Source of the DNA: an uncultured Lachnospiraceae bacterium | Lineage (GTDB): Bacteria; Bacillota; Clostridia; Lachnospirales; Lachnospiraceae | Direction: 5' to 3' | Assembly: GCA_902782815.1 (NCBI GenBank) | Contig: CACZOS010000070.1 | Coordinates: forward strand, 1 to 6,690 | DNA length: 6,690 bases | Shown: piece by piece, positions 1 to 6,364 of the stretch | Layout of the letters: every line of letters begins with the position of its first letter | Numbering within the stretch: the stretch's first letter is position 1 | The notes under the pieces: model-generated | Told to the model about the DNA's origin: nothing | What the model saw: only the letters and a program-made list of their open reading frames with translations | Databases searched by the model: none | Made by a program: the position numbers and the translations under genes

Positions 1-2
1 AG

Positions 3-27
3 AAAAATCCACGGCGAATGCCGTGGA
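3..27 (-). terminator. Intrinsic terminator of the hydrolase/ATP-grasp operon
   Basis: A perfect 8-bp stem, TCCACGGC (8-15) and GCCGTGGA (20-27), closes a GAAT loop. On the minus strand it is followed by five T (plus-strand A at 3-7). It lies about 60 nt past the stop codon of the ATP-grasp gene at 88 and is the natural end of that leftward transcript. The short T-run makes it moderate in strength. Confidence 0.75.
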
Positions 28-43
28 CTTTGTCTACAGTCTG

Positions 44-70
44 AGGGAACCTTGTCAGGTTCCCTTTTTT
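44..70 (+). terminator. Intrinsic terminator of a rightward gene off the left edge
   Basis: A perfect 9-bp stem, AGGGAACCT (44-52) and AGGTTCCCT (57-65), with loop TGTC, runs straight into six T (65-70) on the plus strand. Its polarity fits a rightward transcript that converges on the ATP-grasp operon from outside the window. The supposed upstream gene is not visible, so its existence is inferred from polarity alone. Confidence 0.75.
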
Positions 71-87
71 AACTATTATTATCTTTT

Positions 88-1284
88 TTATCTTGTATTC
101 AGGACATCGGCATAGAAAGCGTTCATCTCTTCCTCAGTCTCAAAGGTGGCGATATAGAACTGGTTGCCCATTGCGTCAGCCAGAACGTCCGGAATACGTC
201 CGCTCATGCGCATATGATCCCTGTAGTCTTCCAGTACCTCTTCGTTGGATTTGACGAAATCCTTCCCATCCCTTCTTCCTGCGTAAGCACAGAATTGATG
301 TTTGCCCACAGGTTTGGTGGACTGATCAAATGCGATCATATCCGCCCAGATTTTGTAGACATTGGTGGAGTGGGCGAAATTGATCATATCCGGTGTAAAG
401 CCGCCGGACGGACGCATGTTTACTTCCAGGGCCACCACGTCACCCTTTTTACCCAGTCCTTCCTGATCTTCGAGAAGACGGAAGAATTCGAAATGGACAA
501 AACGGCTTTTTACATTGAAGCTCTTGACAACCGCGCGCCCTTTTTGCCTGGTGTCTTCGGGAAGATCCTTCAGGATACAGTAGAGAGAATTTCCACCCTC
601 GTTAACCACATCCACAAGAGCGGTATGTGTGATGTTTCCCGTCTCAAACATAGGCTCGCCCTTGGAGTCGATAATGGCATCATAAGAACAGATCACACCG
701 TTGATGAATTCTTCCATGATATAGGTTACGGAAGGCCATTTATTCATGATAAAAGCAGACATCTCATCCTCGTCGCGGATCTTGTAGGTGTCGGAAGCCC
801 CCACACCGTTATCCGGTTTGGCAATCACCGGATATCCCACCTCCTGTGCGAAAGCAAGGCAGTTTTCCAGATTATCCACCATATGGTAACGAGCCACAGG
901 GACACCGGCCTTTTTGTAGAATTCCTTCATTTTGGATTTATATTTGATCCTGGGGATATCCTGAATCTGGAAACCGCTGGTGATGTTGAAATCAGTACGG
1001 AAGCGGGCATCCCTTTCCAGCCAGTATTCATTGTTGGATTCCAGCCAGTCGATCCTGCCGTACTTAAAGATGAAGAAGGCGATAGCCCGGTAAACTTCGT
1101 CACTGTTTTCCAGGTTGTTTACCTTGTAGTATTCGGTCAGACTGTCTTTTAACTCCCATGTCAGATCATCATAGGGCTGGTCACCGATTCCCAGCACATT
1201 CATATCATTATTCTTTAATTCTCTGCAGAACTGCCAGTAATTGGTAGGAAAATTGGGGGAGATGAATATCACGTTCTTTTTCAT
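88..1284 (-). CDS. ATP-grasp domain ligase (carboxylate-amine ligase-like), substrate unknown
   Basis: A 398-residue cytosolic protein of the ATP-grasp superfamily, whose members activate a carboxylate as acyl-phosphate with ATP and join it to an amine or similar nucleophile. Residues 1-40 (start KKNVIFISPNFP) look like the Rossmann-like pre-ATP-grasp domain of CarB-type enzymes. The ATP-binding core is visible: Lys156 in YPVIAKPDNGVGAS (151-164) is the likely nucleotide-binding lysine with its glycine-rich loop, Glu191-Glu192 is the adenine hinge, and HFEFF (264-268) plus EVNMRPSGG (287-295) supply the Mg-binding Glu and Asn and the phosphate-contacting Arg291. About 100 residues follow the core. 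The ATG at 1284 has AAGAAGGAC upstream at good spacing. It is the last gene of a three-gene operon, 52 bp after the second hydrolase. Family assignment is firm; substrate and pathway cannot be read from the sequence. Confidence 0.88.
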   Translation of the reverse strand: MKKNVIFISPNFPTNYWQFCRELKNNDMNVLGIGDQPYDDLTWELKDSLTEYYKVNNLENSDEVYRAIAFFIFKYGRIDWLESNNEYWLERDARFRTDFNITSGFQIQDIPRIKYKSKMKEFYKKAGVPVARYHMVDNLENCLAFAQEVGYPVIAKPDNGVGASDTYKIRDEDEMSAFIMNKWPSVTYIMEEFINGVICSYDAIIDSKGEPMFETGNITHTALVDVVNEGGNSLYCILKDLPEDTRQKGRAVVKSFNVKSRFVHFEFFRLLEDQEGLGKKGDVVALEVNMRPSGGFTPDMINFAHSTNVYKIWADMIAFDQSTKPVGKHQFCAYAGRRDGKDFVKSNEEVLEDYRDHMRMSGRIPDVLADAMGNQFYIATFETEEEMNAFYADVLNTR

Positions 1285-1336
1285 AATCGTCCTTCTTTCT
1301 TCTTACTGCAATGCGCTTATTCAGCATGGATCAGGA

Positions 1337-2095
1337 TCAGTCATCCAGCAGATAAGGCAGGAAATAAACCACCTGTTTGTACCACCAGTCCCAGTCATGA
1401 CAGCAGTCATATCCCCAGTAGTCAACCCAGGTATGTATCCCTTTATCCTTTAAGATGCGGTCGATATCCCTGGTGTATTCCGGATATTCCCATGGACCCT
1501 GTCCCGTACAGATGACGCTTTTCTGGGAATTGAAGAGGGGAATATAGGGGTGGTCTGCGGGCAGATTGTACATATAGTCCACAGGAGAATTCTGGTAGAC
1601 CAATTCATCCATGTAGGTGCCGAATCCGTAAGAAGCGGTATAGACACCGCTTAAGGCGAGAAGCCGGTCAAAGATGTCCGGCCGGCGGAAATAGAGATTA
1701 GCCGCATGGGCCGCTCCCAGACTGCAGCCGAAGACGAGGATGCCCCCTTCATAAGGGAAGCCGTTCTTTTGACTGACAACCTCCCAGATAAATCCGGAAA
1801 GTTCATCGGTGATGAAACGGATCCACTGTTCGTACTGATGGATCCTCCACCTGGGATCCCCGTTATAATCGGTCCAGCTTTCTCCGTCGACGGTATCGAT
1901 AGAGAAGACGATCATTCTTCCGCCGTTGATCCAGTCGCTGCACACATCCGCCATTTTAAAGTTTTCAAAATCATAGAATCTGCCTTCCTGGCAGGGAATA
2001 TAGAGGACAGGACGTCCGCCGTGGCCGTATATATTGATCTCCATTTCCCTTTCCAGACAATGGCTGTAGTATCTTACATATTCTTTTTCCATCAT
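1337..2095 (-). CDS. Alpha/beta hydrolase, putative esterase (Fes/EstD-like)
   Basis: A 252-residue serine hydrolase without signal peptide, so probably cytosolic. The nucleophile elbow is GCSLG (123-127) with Ser125, on a typical strand-turn-helix (GILVFGCSLGAAHAANLYF). A likely catalytic histidine is His233 in CCHDWDWW; the acid may be Glu203 in GQGPWE or Asp230. The strand before residue 35 (GRPVLYIPCQEG) would carry the oxyanion-hole region. The C-terminal third is rich in Trp and Tyr (SWTDYNGDPRWR, DYWGYDCCHDWDWWYK), suggesting an aromatic pocket. The start overlaps the stop of the preceding hydrolase as ATGATG: the first ATG (2095) gives a 4-bp overlap, while the second (2092) is better spaced from the AGGG inside the upstream gene. 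Either way the two should be translationally coupled. The fold and esterase class are likely; the substrate is unknown. Confidence 0.82.
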   Translation of the reverse strand: MMEKEYVRYYSHCLEREMEINIYGHGGRPVLYIPCQEGRFYDFENFKMADVCSDWINGGRMIVFSIDTVDGESWTDYNGDPRWRIHQYEQWIRFITDELSGFIWEVVSQKNGFPYEGGILVFGCSLGAAHAANLYFRRPDIFDRLLALSGVYTASYGFGTYMDELVYQNSPVDYMYNLPADHPYIPLFNSQKSVICTGQGPWEYPEYTRDIDRILKDKGIHTWVDYWGYDCCHDWDWWYKQVVYFLPYLLDD

Positions 2096-2919
2096 GCACC
2101 CTGTCTTTCGTAGCTATCTGTATAGTCATCATCGGATTCATTGTCATCTGTCTGGTCATGTTCATACAGGAGGGTATCCATAAAAATGGGGATCTGTCTG
2201 CCCCAGCTTTCCTCGCTGTGGGTCCCTCCCGGGATGATCCGGGTGTTGAGGCAGACATCCTGATAGATCAGGGAAGCGCAGATCCGGATGTAATCCTCTT
2301 TAAAACCCTTGAAGTAACGCATCTCCTCAGAACCGTAATCCAGATAGACGATGGTATCCGGGTCGATATCCGACCGGTAGATCAGCCGGTCCATCTCATC
2401 CGGACAAAAATGGAAGGAAGCGGACAGGCAGGCCGCTCTGGAGAAAATGTGATTGTATCGGAGAACCGCATAGAGGCTCATCAGTCCGCCCATGGAACTG
2501 CCGCAGATCATGGTGTACTTCCGGTCCGGGAGGGTACGGTATTCCCGGTCGATCATGGGCTTTAAGTATTCCACCATCCACTCCATGTAAATATCTCCCA
2601 GGCCTTTGATGGGGCCGAAATCGGGATCCTCAAAAGAGTAGGGGGCATACTCCATAAGACGTTCATTATTGCGGCCGTGGTTGCATTCCACCGCAACGAT
2701 GATCATCTGTGTCTGTGTTTCATCCATGTATTCCTTCATGCCCCAGCATCTGCCGTAGGTGGCATGGGAATCAAAAAAAACATTGTGTCCGTCGAACATA
2801 TATAATACGGGGTATCGGACCGCCCGGTCCTTCTCGTAGGAATCGGGACAATAAATGTAGGCAAGGCGGGTCATATCCCCGGTCAGTTCGGGAATGGTAA
2901 CATCCCTCAATATAACCAT
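2092..2919 (-). CDS. Alpha/beta hydrolase, putative esterase (Fes/EstD-like), with acidic tail
   Basis: First gene of the leftward operon, 275 residues from the chosen start. It resembles the esterase D / enterochelin-esterase family: YPVLYMFDGHNVFFD (36-50) is the strand and loop expected at the oxyanion hole, GSSMGG (140-145) is the nucleophile elbow with Ser142, Glu198 in LDYGSEE is a candidate acid, and His234 in GGTHSEESW is the catalytic histidine. This set is complete, so it should be active on an ester or related bond. No signal peptide is seen. I chose ATG 2919 (MVILRDV) because GGAG sits 6 nt upstream; an in-frame ATG at 2931 would add four residues but has only a poor ribosome binding site. 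The last 20 residues form an Asp/Glu-rich tail (TDDNESDDDY) outside the hydrolase fold. Substrate unknown. Confidence 0.85.
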   Translation of the reverse strand: MVILRDVTIPELTGDMTRLAYIYCPDSYEKDRAVRYPVLYMFDGHNVFFDSHATYGRCWGMKEYMDETQTQMIIVAVECNHGRNNERLMEYAPYSFEDPDFGPIKGLGDIYMEWMVEYLKPMIDREYRTLPDRKYTMICGSSMGGLMSLYAVLRYNHIFSRAACLSASFHFCPDEMDRLIYRSDIDPDTIVYLDYGSEEMRYFKGFKEDYIRICASLIYQDVCLNTRIIPGGTHSEESWGRQIPIFMDTLLYEHDQTDDNESDDDYTDSYERQGA

Positions 2920-2961
2920 AGAAAACTCCATTCTGTCATTTAAGACTGACTTTTGACTCTA

Positions 2962-2989
2962 TTTTTACATATTTCCGGTAAAATCTCAA
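2962..2989 (-). promoter_or_regulatory. Weak candidate promoter for the hydrolase/ATP-grasp operon
   Basis: On the minus strand TTGAGA (2989-2984) is followed after 16 nt by TAAAAA (2967-2962), four of six bases matching the -10 consensus. Transcription would start near 2954 and give a leader of about 35 nt to the 2919 start. The position is right but the match is modest, and no better candidate was seen in the 180-bp divergent region. Confidence 0.35.
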
Positions 2990-3021
2990 GAACTCTTTTC
3001 TCAAACCCCTTCCTGCCCTCT

Positions 3022-3050
3022 TTGACCCTTTCCCTCTGATATGGTATACT
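3022..3050 (+). promoter_or_regulatory. Strong sigma-A type promoter for the PrsW-family gene
   Basis: TTGACC (3022-3027), a 17-nt spacer and TATACT (3045-3050) make a nearly consensus housekeeping promoter. The start would be near 3057, about 40 nt upstream of the ATG at 3099. AAGGGAG (3081-3087) is the ribosome binding site, 11 nt from the start codon, which is rather long spacing. This suggests steady vegetative transcription. Confidence 0.8.
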
Positions 3051-3098
3051 GATGGCCAATAGAAACAAAAGGAAAAAGAGAAGGGAGATATTTATTTT

Positions 3099-3791
3099 AT
3101 GAATATACTGACTGCAGCCGCACTGCTGCCTGTGATTTTTTTGATGAGATTTATTTATCTTAAAGACAATGTGGAAAGGGAACCTGTCGGTCTGGTCGTC
3201 AAGACCTTGATTTTTGGTGTGCTCAGTGTTTTTCCCACTATCCTGGGTGAGACTGTTCTCATTGGAATCCTGAGTTCCTTACTGCCTCAGAACACGGTTC
3301 TTTTTAATCTGCTGCAGTATTTTATCTGTGTAGCCCTGGTGGAAGAGTTCTGCAAGATGATGGCCATGCGTCTGGCTGTATGGAAGAATCCGGAGTTCAA
3401 TTACACCTTTGACGGAATCGTTTACGGCGTGGCTGCCGCCCTGGGTTTTGCCGCTTTTGAAAATATCATGTATGTTTTCCAGGGAGGACTGGCCACAGCG
3501 GGAGTCCGTGCCATCACAGCCATTCCCGGCCATGCTGTTTTCGGCCTCTTTATGGGTATGCATCTGGGTCTAGCCAAATACCTGGAAGTCCGCGGAGACC
3601 GTTCCCGTGCATCCTACCACAAAAAGATGGCACTGCTGGTTCCCACCCTCCTGCATGGGTTCTATGATTTCTGCTGCAGCACAAATAATGAGATCGGGAT
3701 GCTGGTATTTCTGGCTTTTGTGATCATCCTGGATGTTGTCGCCATAAAAAGAGTCAAGGCTTTTCAACTTAATGATACTCCGATCTATTAA
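3099..3791 (+). CDS. PrsW-family intramembrane metalloprotease
   Basis: A 230-residue polytopic membrane protein with about seven hydrophobic segments, near 2-21, 32-61, 68-92, 104-128, 138-160, 176-194 and 199-216. The family motifs are all present: EExxK at Glu82-Glu83-Lys86 (VEEFCK), FEN at 120-122, His145 in IPGHAVFG, and HGFYDF with His186 and Asp190. Glu and His residues of these motifs are those expected to bind the metal and do catalysis within the membrane. The founding member, Bacillus PrsW, makes the first cut in the anti-sigma factor RsiW and so releases an ECF sigma factor; related CPBP/Abi-type proteases do other jobs. Neither a sigma nor an anti-sigma gene is in view, so the target here is unknown and I give no gene symbol. 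The gene is monocistronic, divergent from the hydrolase operon and driven by its own strong promoter. Family confidence is high, function only general. Confidence 0.9.
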   Translation: MNILTAAALLPVIFLMRFIYLKDNVEREPVGLVVKTLIFGVLSVFPTILGETVLIGILSSLLPQNTVLFNLLQYFICVALVEEFCKMMAMRLAVWKNPEFNYTFDGIVYGVAAALGFAAFENIMYVFQGGLATAGVRAITAIPGHAVFGLFMGMHLGLAKYLEVRGDRSRASYHKKMALLVPTLLHGFYDFCCSTNNEIGMLVFLAFVIILDVVAIKRVKAFQLNDTPIY

Positions 3792-3818
3792 CAGGTATGC
3801 CGATAAAAAAACAGTTAT

Positions 3819-3848
3819 TTGAGAAAAAAACAGGTTTTTCGTTATATT
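3819..3848 (+). promoter_or_regulatory. Candidate promoter for the BIG2/NlpC-P60-like gene
   Basis: TTGAGA (3819-3824), an 18-nt spacer and TATATT (3843-3848) lie in the AT-rich intergenic region after the PrsW-family gene. The start would be near 3855, leaving a leader of roughly 160 nt that contains the hairpin at 3935-3987. AT-rich sequence throws up such matches easily, so confidence is moderate to low. Confidence 0.45.
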
Positions 3849-3934
3849 GTATAAAAATTTTAAAGAAACTTAATACTTTTTTAGCAAATTTGATGGAAAT
3901 TTAGTAGATTCTTTCTGCCCTATATGTTAAGATT

Positions 3935-3987
3935 AAAACCGTACCGCTCACAAATGCTTTAAAGCTGTGATGCGATGCGGTTTTTTT
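3935..3987 (+). terminator. Hairpin plus T-run: terminator of the PrsW-family gene or leader attenuator
   Basis: AAAACCG (3935-3941) pairs with CGGTTTT (3978-3984), and inside it TCACA (3948-3952) pairs with TGTGA (3966-3970), with a further GC pair next to it. The outer arm runs into seven T (3981-3987). It stands 145 nt after the upstream stop and only 31 nt before the ATG at 4018. It may simply terminate prsW-like read-through, or, if the promoter at 3819-3848 is used, act as a conditional terminator in the leader of the downstream gene. I do not recognise a known riboswitch class. Apart from this and the candidate promoter, I see nothing else in 3792-4017. Confidence 0.6.
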
Positions 3988-4017
3988 AGAGAGAGCATTT
4001 TAACTGGGAGAGAGAGT

Positions 4018-5217
4018 ATGAAATCAGACAAGAGAATAGGTCGTTTCGTGAGAGGAGCAGGAGTCCTGTGGCCGGGAATCCTGTTTGCGGTGCTGCTTGT
4101 TTTTTCATTCCGGGTAAACGCTGCTTCCCCGGCCAGGATCACTCTGGACCGGACTGCCTGTACCATAAAAAGCGGACAGACCCTGAAACTGAAAGCAAAG
4201 GTTCTGAAAAAAAAGGATAAGAAGAAAAAAATCGTCTGGTCTACCGGAAAGAAGAGTGTGGCCACCGTATCGTCAAAAGGGCTGATACGTGCCAAAAAGG
4301 GCGGAAAAACGACCATAACTGCCAAGATAAAAGGCACGGGCTATAAAGCCATATGCAGGATAACGGTGGGATATCCCGTGACTTCGATCCAGCCGGAATC
4401 CTCTGACCTTCTGCTGTTCCTGGGGGAGAGGAGCCGGATCGTATCCCGGGTCTACCCGGTAAATGCCGCCAATCCGGCCCTGACCTATATGAGCACAAAT
4501 CCCCGCATCGTCCAGGTGGACGCCATGGGAGCCGTTACGGCCGGTAGAGAAGGAGAAGCGGACATTATTCTGAAATCCACCGACGGGTCAGAGAAATCGG
4601 CAAAGGTCCATGTCAAGGTTAAGTCTTTTTCCGGAACCTTGGCCTTGCAGAAGAATATAAGTTTACAGACCAAAAAACTCCTGACTCTTATGGAAGAGTA
4701 TTCTTCTTTTATCAGACAATACGGAAATCTTTGCTACAAAAACGGCAGCAAACCGACGAAAACCTATGAGGAAGCCAGGGAGTTGGCCGTCTCAGGTTCC
4801 CGAATCCCTTTAAACTGTGCCGCACCGGCAAACTGGGCACTCTGTGAGCTGGGTTATCTGCCCAAAGGTCAGATTTACGGGACAGCCAAAGGATTTGTGG
4901 TGACCGATAAAACAGCAAAAGCACTGATGAGCAGGGATGCCGATTTTATTTCCTCAGGTCCCGCCATGGGTTGTTGTGTTCAGACAGCTTCTGATCTGGG
5001 GGCAATCCAATGTGGAGATATCCTCTCCATCGACATTAGCGGGATAAACCATACCGTGGTTTACGCCGGAAGATCTCCCCGTGGAACGGCCCTGGTTTAC
5101 GAGGCGGGAGGAATTGCCCAGAGTGCGGGATATACAAACTGCGGATGCGGTTTGCTGGATTATTCCAAAGCAAGTTATTCCAAGTATTCCATCACGGAAA
5201 TTCTGAGATTTCACTAA
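4018..5217 (+). CDS. Secreted protein: two BIG2 Ig-like domains and a C-terminal NlpC/P60-like cysteine domain
   Basis: 399 residues. A basic N-terminus (Lys2, Lys5, Arg6, Arg9, Arg12) and hydrophobic stretch (14-31) ending RVNA-A form a signal peptide, cut about after Ala35. Two bacterial Ig-like BIG2 repeats follow (about 39-117 and 119-202), each with the typical strand pattern, for example VWSTGKKSVATVSSKGLIRAKKGGKTTI split over 73-100. After a linker (203-225) comes a papain-like amidase/peptidase domain: Cys267 in LNCAAPANWAL is the likely nucleophile, His345 in INHTVVYAG the base, and Glu362 in YEAGG a possible third residue. Such proteins usually cut peptidoglycan stem peptides or bind the cell surface. 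The start is set by GGGAGAGAGAG just upstream of 4018; the frame is open to an ATG at 3967, but that lies within the hairpin and lacks both a ribosome site and a signal-like N-terminus. Ten cysteines in the exported part are unusual. Domain order is clear; the exact substrate is not. Confidence 0.82.
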   Translation: MKSDKRIGRFVRGAGVLWPGILFAVLLVFSFRVNAASPARITLDRTACTIKSGQTLKLKAKVLKKKDKKKKIVWSTGKKSVATVSSKGLIRAKKGGKTTITAKIKGTGYKAICRITVGYPVTSIQPESSDLLLFLGERSRIVSRVYPVNAANPALTYMSTNPRIVQVDAMGAVTAGREGEADIILKSTDGSEKSAKVHVKVKSFSGTLALQKNISLQTKKLLTLMEEYSSFIRQYGNLCYKNGSKPTKTYEEARELAVSGSRIPLNCAAPANWALCELGYLPKGQIYGTAKGFVVTDKTAKALMSRDADFISSGPAMGCCVQTASDLGAIQCGDILSIDISGINHTVVYAGRSPRGTALVYEAGGIAQSAGYTNCGCGLLDYSKASYSKYSITEILRFH

Positions 5218-5267
5218 AAAAATCCCAATTCCGGGGAACCTGATCGTTCCCTTCGGAATTGGGATTT
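5216..5267. terminator. Long bidirectional intrinsic terminator between convergent genes
   Basis: AAATCCCAATTCC (5220-5232) pairs perfectly with GGAATTGGGATTT (5255-5267), and within it GGGAAC (5234-5239) pairs with GTTCCC (5246-5251) around a CTGATC loop, making a stem of about 20 bp. On the minus strand seven T follow (A at 5216-5222), ideal for ending the dha operon 45 nt past dhaM. On the plus strand it begins right at the stop of the BIG2 gene with a poorer T-run (TTTATTAG). It very probably serves both. Confidence 0.88.
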
Positions 5268-5311
5268 ATTAGTCGTTCAAAACACAGCGGTAATAAATAC
5301 TGGTCAGGAGA

Positions 5312-5698
5312 TCAGAACTTCTCCATGTCACGTGCGGATTTTGCAGCTTCGATTACTTCTTCTATGGAGCCTCCTCCGGAAGCTACTACGGAAGCAGCAA
5401 TGGCACCCTCCACAATGGGGCAGTCAACCATCTCCACGATCTTGTCATCATCCTTCATATCGTCCACAACCAGTTCCGTGGTCATCACGGCACTGCCCAG
5501 ATCCATGAGAATGATCACACCGTCATCGGTATAAATATCTTCAATAGCACTTTCTATCTTGTCATAACTGGTGCCGAAACCTCCGTCTGCCATACCGCCG
5601 GCAGGGCGCATGGGGCAGTCATCTGCCATAAGGTGGGCAAGATCTACGATATCCTCGGCAAGTTTCTGACTGTGGGAAACGATTACGATACCAACCAT
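5312..5698 (-). CDS. dhaM: PTS-dependent dihydroxyacetone kinase, phosphotransferase subunit DhaM (EIIA-only)
   Basis: A 128-residue mannose-EIIA-like protein. It takes phosphate from HPr on an active-site histidine and passes it to the nucleotide held by DhaL, so that PEP rather than free ATP drives dihydroxyacetone phosphorylation. His9 in VGIVIVSHS is the phosphorylation site. Conserved stretches are GGMADGGFGTS (34-44), DLGSAVMTTE (66-75) and PIVEGAIAAS (94-103). It is the single-domain form usual in Firmicutes; enterobacterial DhaM has additional HPr-like and EI-like domains fused on. An exact AGGAGG lies 7 nt upstream of the ATG at 5698, overlapping the end of dhaL, whose stop is only 11 bp away. 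It is the last gene of the operon, followed by the 5216-5267 terminator. Confidence 0.95.
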   Translation of the reverse strand: MVGIVIVSHSQKLAEDIVDLAHLMADDCPMRPAGGMADGGFGTSYDKIESAIEDIYTDDGVIILMDLGSAVMTTELVVDDMKDDDKIVEMVDCPIVEGAIAASVVASGGGSIEEVIEAAKSARDMEKF

Positions 5699-5709
5699 GG
5701 CCTATCCTC

Positions 5710-6333
5710 CTAAGCTAAATCAGCGACATCTTTAAGCATAAGGGTAGAGGAAGTTGCTCCGGGATCCTGATGACCGATACTTCTCTCTCCGAGATAACTG
5801 GCACGGCCCTTTGTGGCGATGATCGTCTTGGTGTATTCAACACCGCCTTCGGCGGCTTCAACCCCTGCCTGAAGCGCCTTCTTGTAATCACCGTCGGCAG
5901 CGTAGGATTCTTTCATTGCCCTTGTGGCGGGGAACATTGCGTCAAGCATGGTCTTTTCCCCTTCAACGGCATGGCCCAGTTTCTGGATCTGCTCGATGGA
6001 TGTGTCCATCATCCCGATGAAATCATCCATAGTGATCTCGGATTTCCCTTTAAGGTAAACACCGGCCTTCTTGAAGGCAGATCCGTAAAGGGGACCGGCA
6101 GATCCGCCGACAACCTTCATAAGCTGTTTTCCCACATCTTTAAGGATAGCATCTACTTCAAGGTCTTCGTAGGAAGGCATCTGGTTCTTTACCGCCTGAA
6201 ATCCCCGGTCCATGTTGATGCCGTGGTCACCGTCACCGATCACGTTATCCAGTTCGGTAAGGAATAACTTCTGCTCATCCATATCCTCGATGACTCTGTT
6301 CAGTATTTCAAGTAATTTTGCTCTATCAGCCAT
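5710..6333 (-). CDS. dhaL: Dihydroxyacetone kinase, ADP-binding subunit DhaL
   Basis: A 207-residue subunit that keeps a tightly bound nucleotide, is rephosphorylated by DhaM, and transfers the phosphate to dihydroxyacetone on DhaK. The Mg-binding signature is intact: Asp29, Asp34 and Asp36 in LDNVIGDGDHGIN (28-40). GGSAGPLYG (76-84) and ATKGRASYLGERSIGHQDPGA (173-193, 21 residues with Gly, Arg and Asp contacts) form the nucleotide-binding loops; the length is normal. I place the start at 6333 (MADRAKLLE) because AGAAGGAAA lies just upstream; the frame stays open to an ATG at 6378, but those 15 codons run through one arm of a perfect hairpin and do not look like DhaL. Residues 15-40 are encoded in a 77-bp stretch repeated exactly at the right edge of the window. 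Confidence 0.95.
   Translation of the reverse strand: MADRAKLLEILNRVIEDMDEQKLFLTELDNVIGDGDHGINMDRGFQAVKNQMPSYEDLEVDAILKDVGKQLMKVVGGSAGPLYGSAFKKAGVYLKGKSEITMDDFIGMMDTSIEQIQKLGHAVEGEKTMLDAMFPATRAMKESYAADGDYKKALQAGVEAAEGGVEYTKTIIATKGRASYLGERSIGHQDPGATSSTLMLKDVADLA
6212..6288. repeat. 77-bp exact direct repeat, copy 1 (inside dhaL)
   Basis: Identical over all 77 bases to 6614-6690. It covers codons for DhaL residues 16-40 and two bases of Met41. The base to the left differs between copies (C at 6211, G at 6613), which fixes the repeat boundary. This copy sits in normal dhaL sequence and is presumably the authentic one. Confidence 0.97.
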
Positions 6334-6364
6334 AATATATTTCCTTCTTTGTAAATAATTTATA

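Noticed and set aside
214..1152. 312-codon open frame on the plus strand opposite the ATP-grasp gene
   Set aside because: It lies wholly antisense to a gene with clear family motifs, has no ribosome binding site and its translation shows no recognisable domain; it is a by-product of codon bias in the real gene.
3967..4017. Upstream ATG at 3967 as the start of the BIG2 protein
   Set aside because: It lies inside the T-run hairpin without a ribosome site and would put 17 non-signal residues ahead of a good signal peptide; the ATG at 4018 has GGGAGAGAGAG before it.
5259..5534. Plus-strand open frame rich in Ser and Thr across dhaM
   Set aside because: It is antisense to dhaM, starts inside the terminator hairpin and has low-complexity translation only.
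5770..6267. 165-codon plus-strand open frame opposite dhaL
   Set aside because: It is antisense to a fully conserved dhaL with all motifs and shows no family features.
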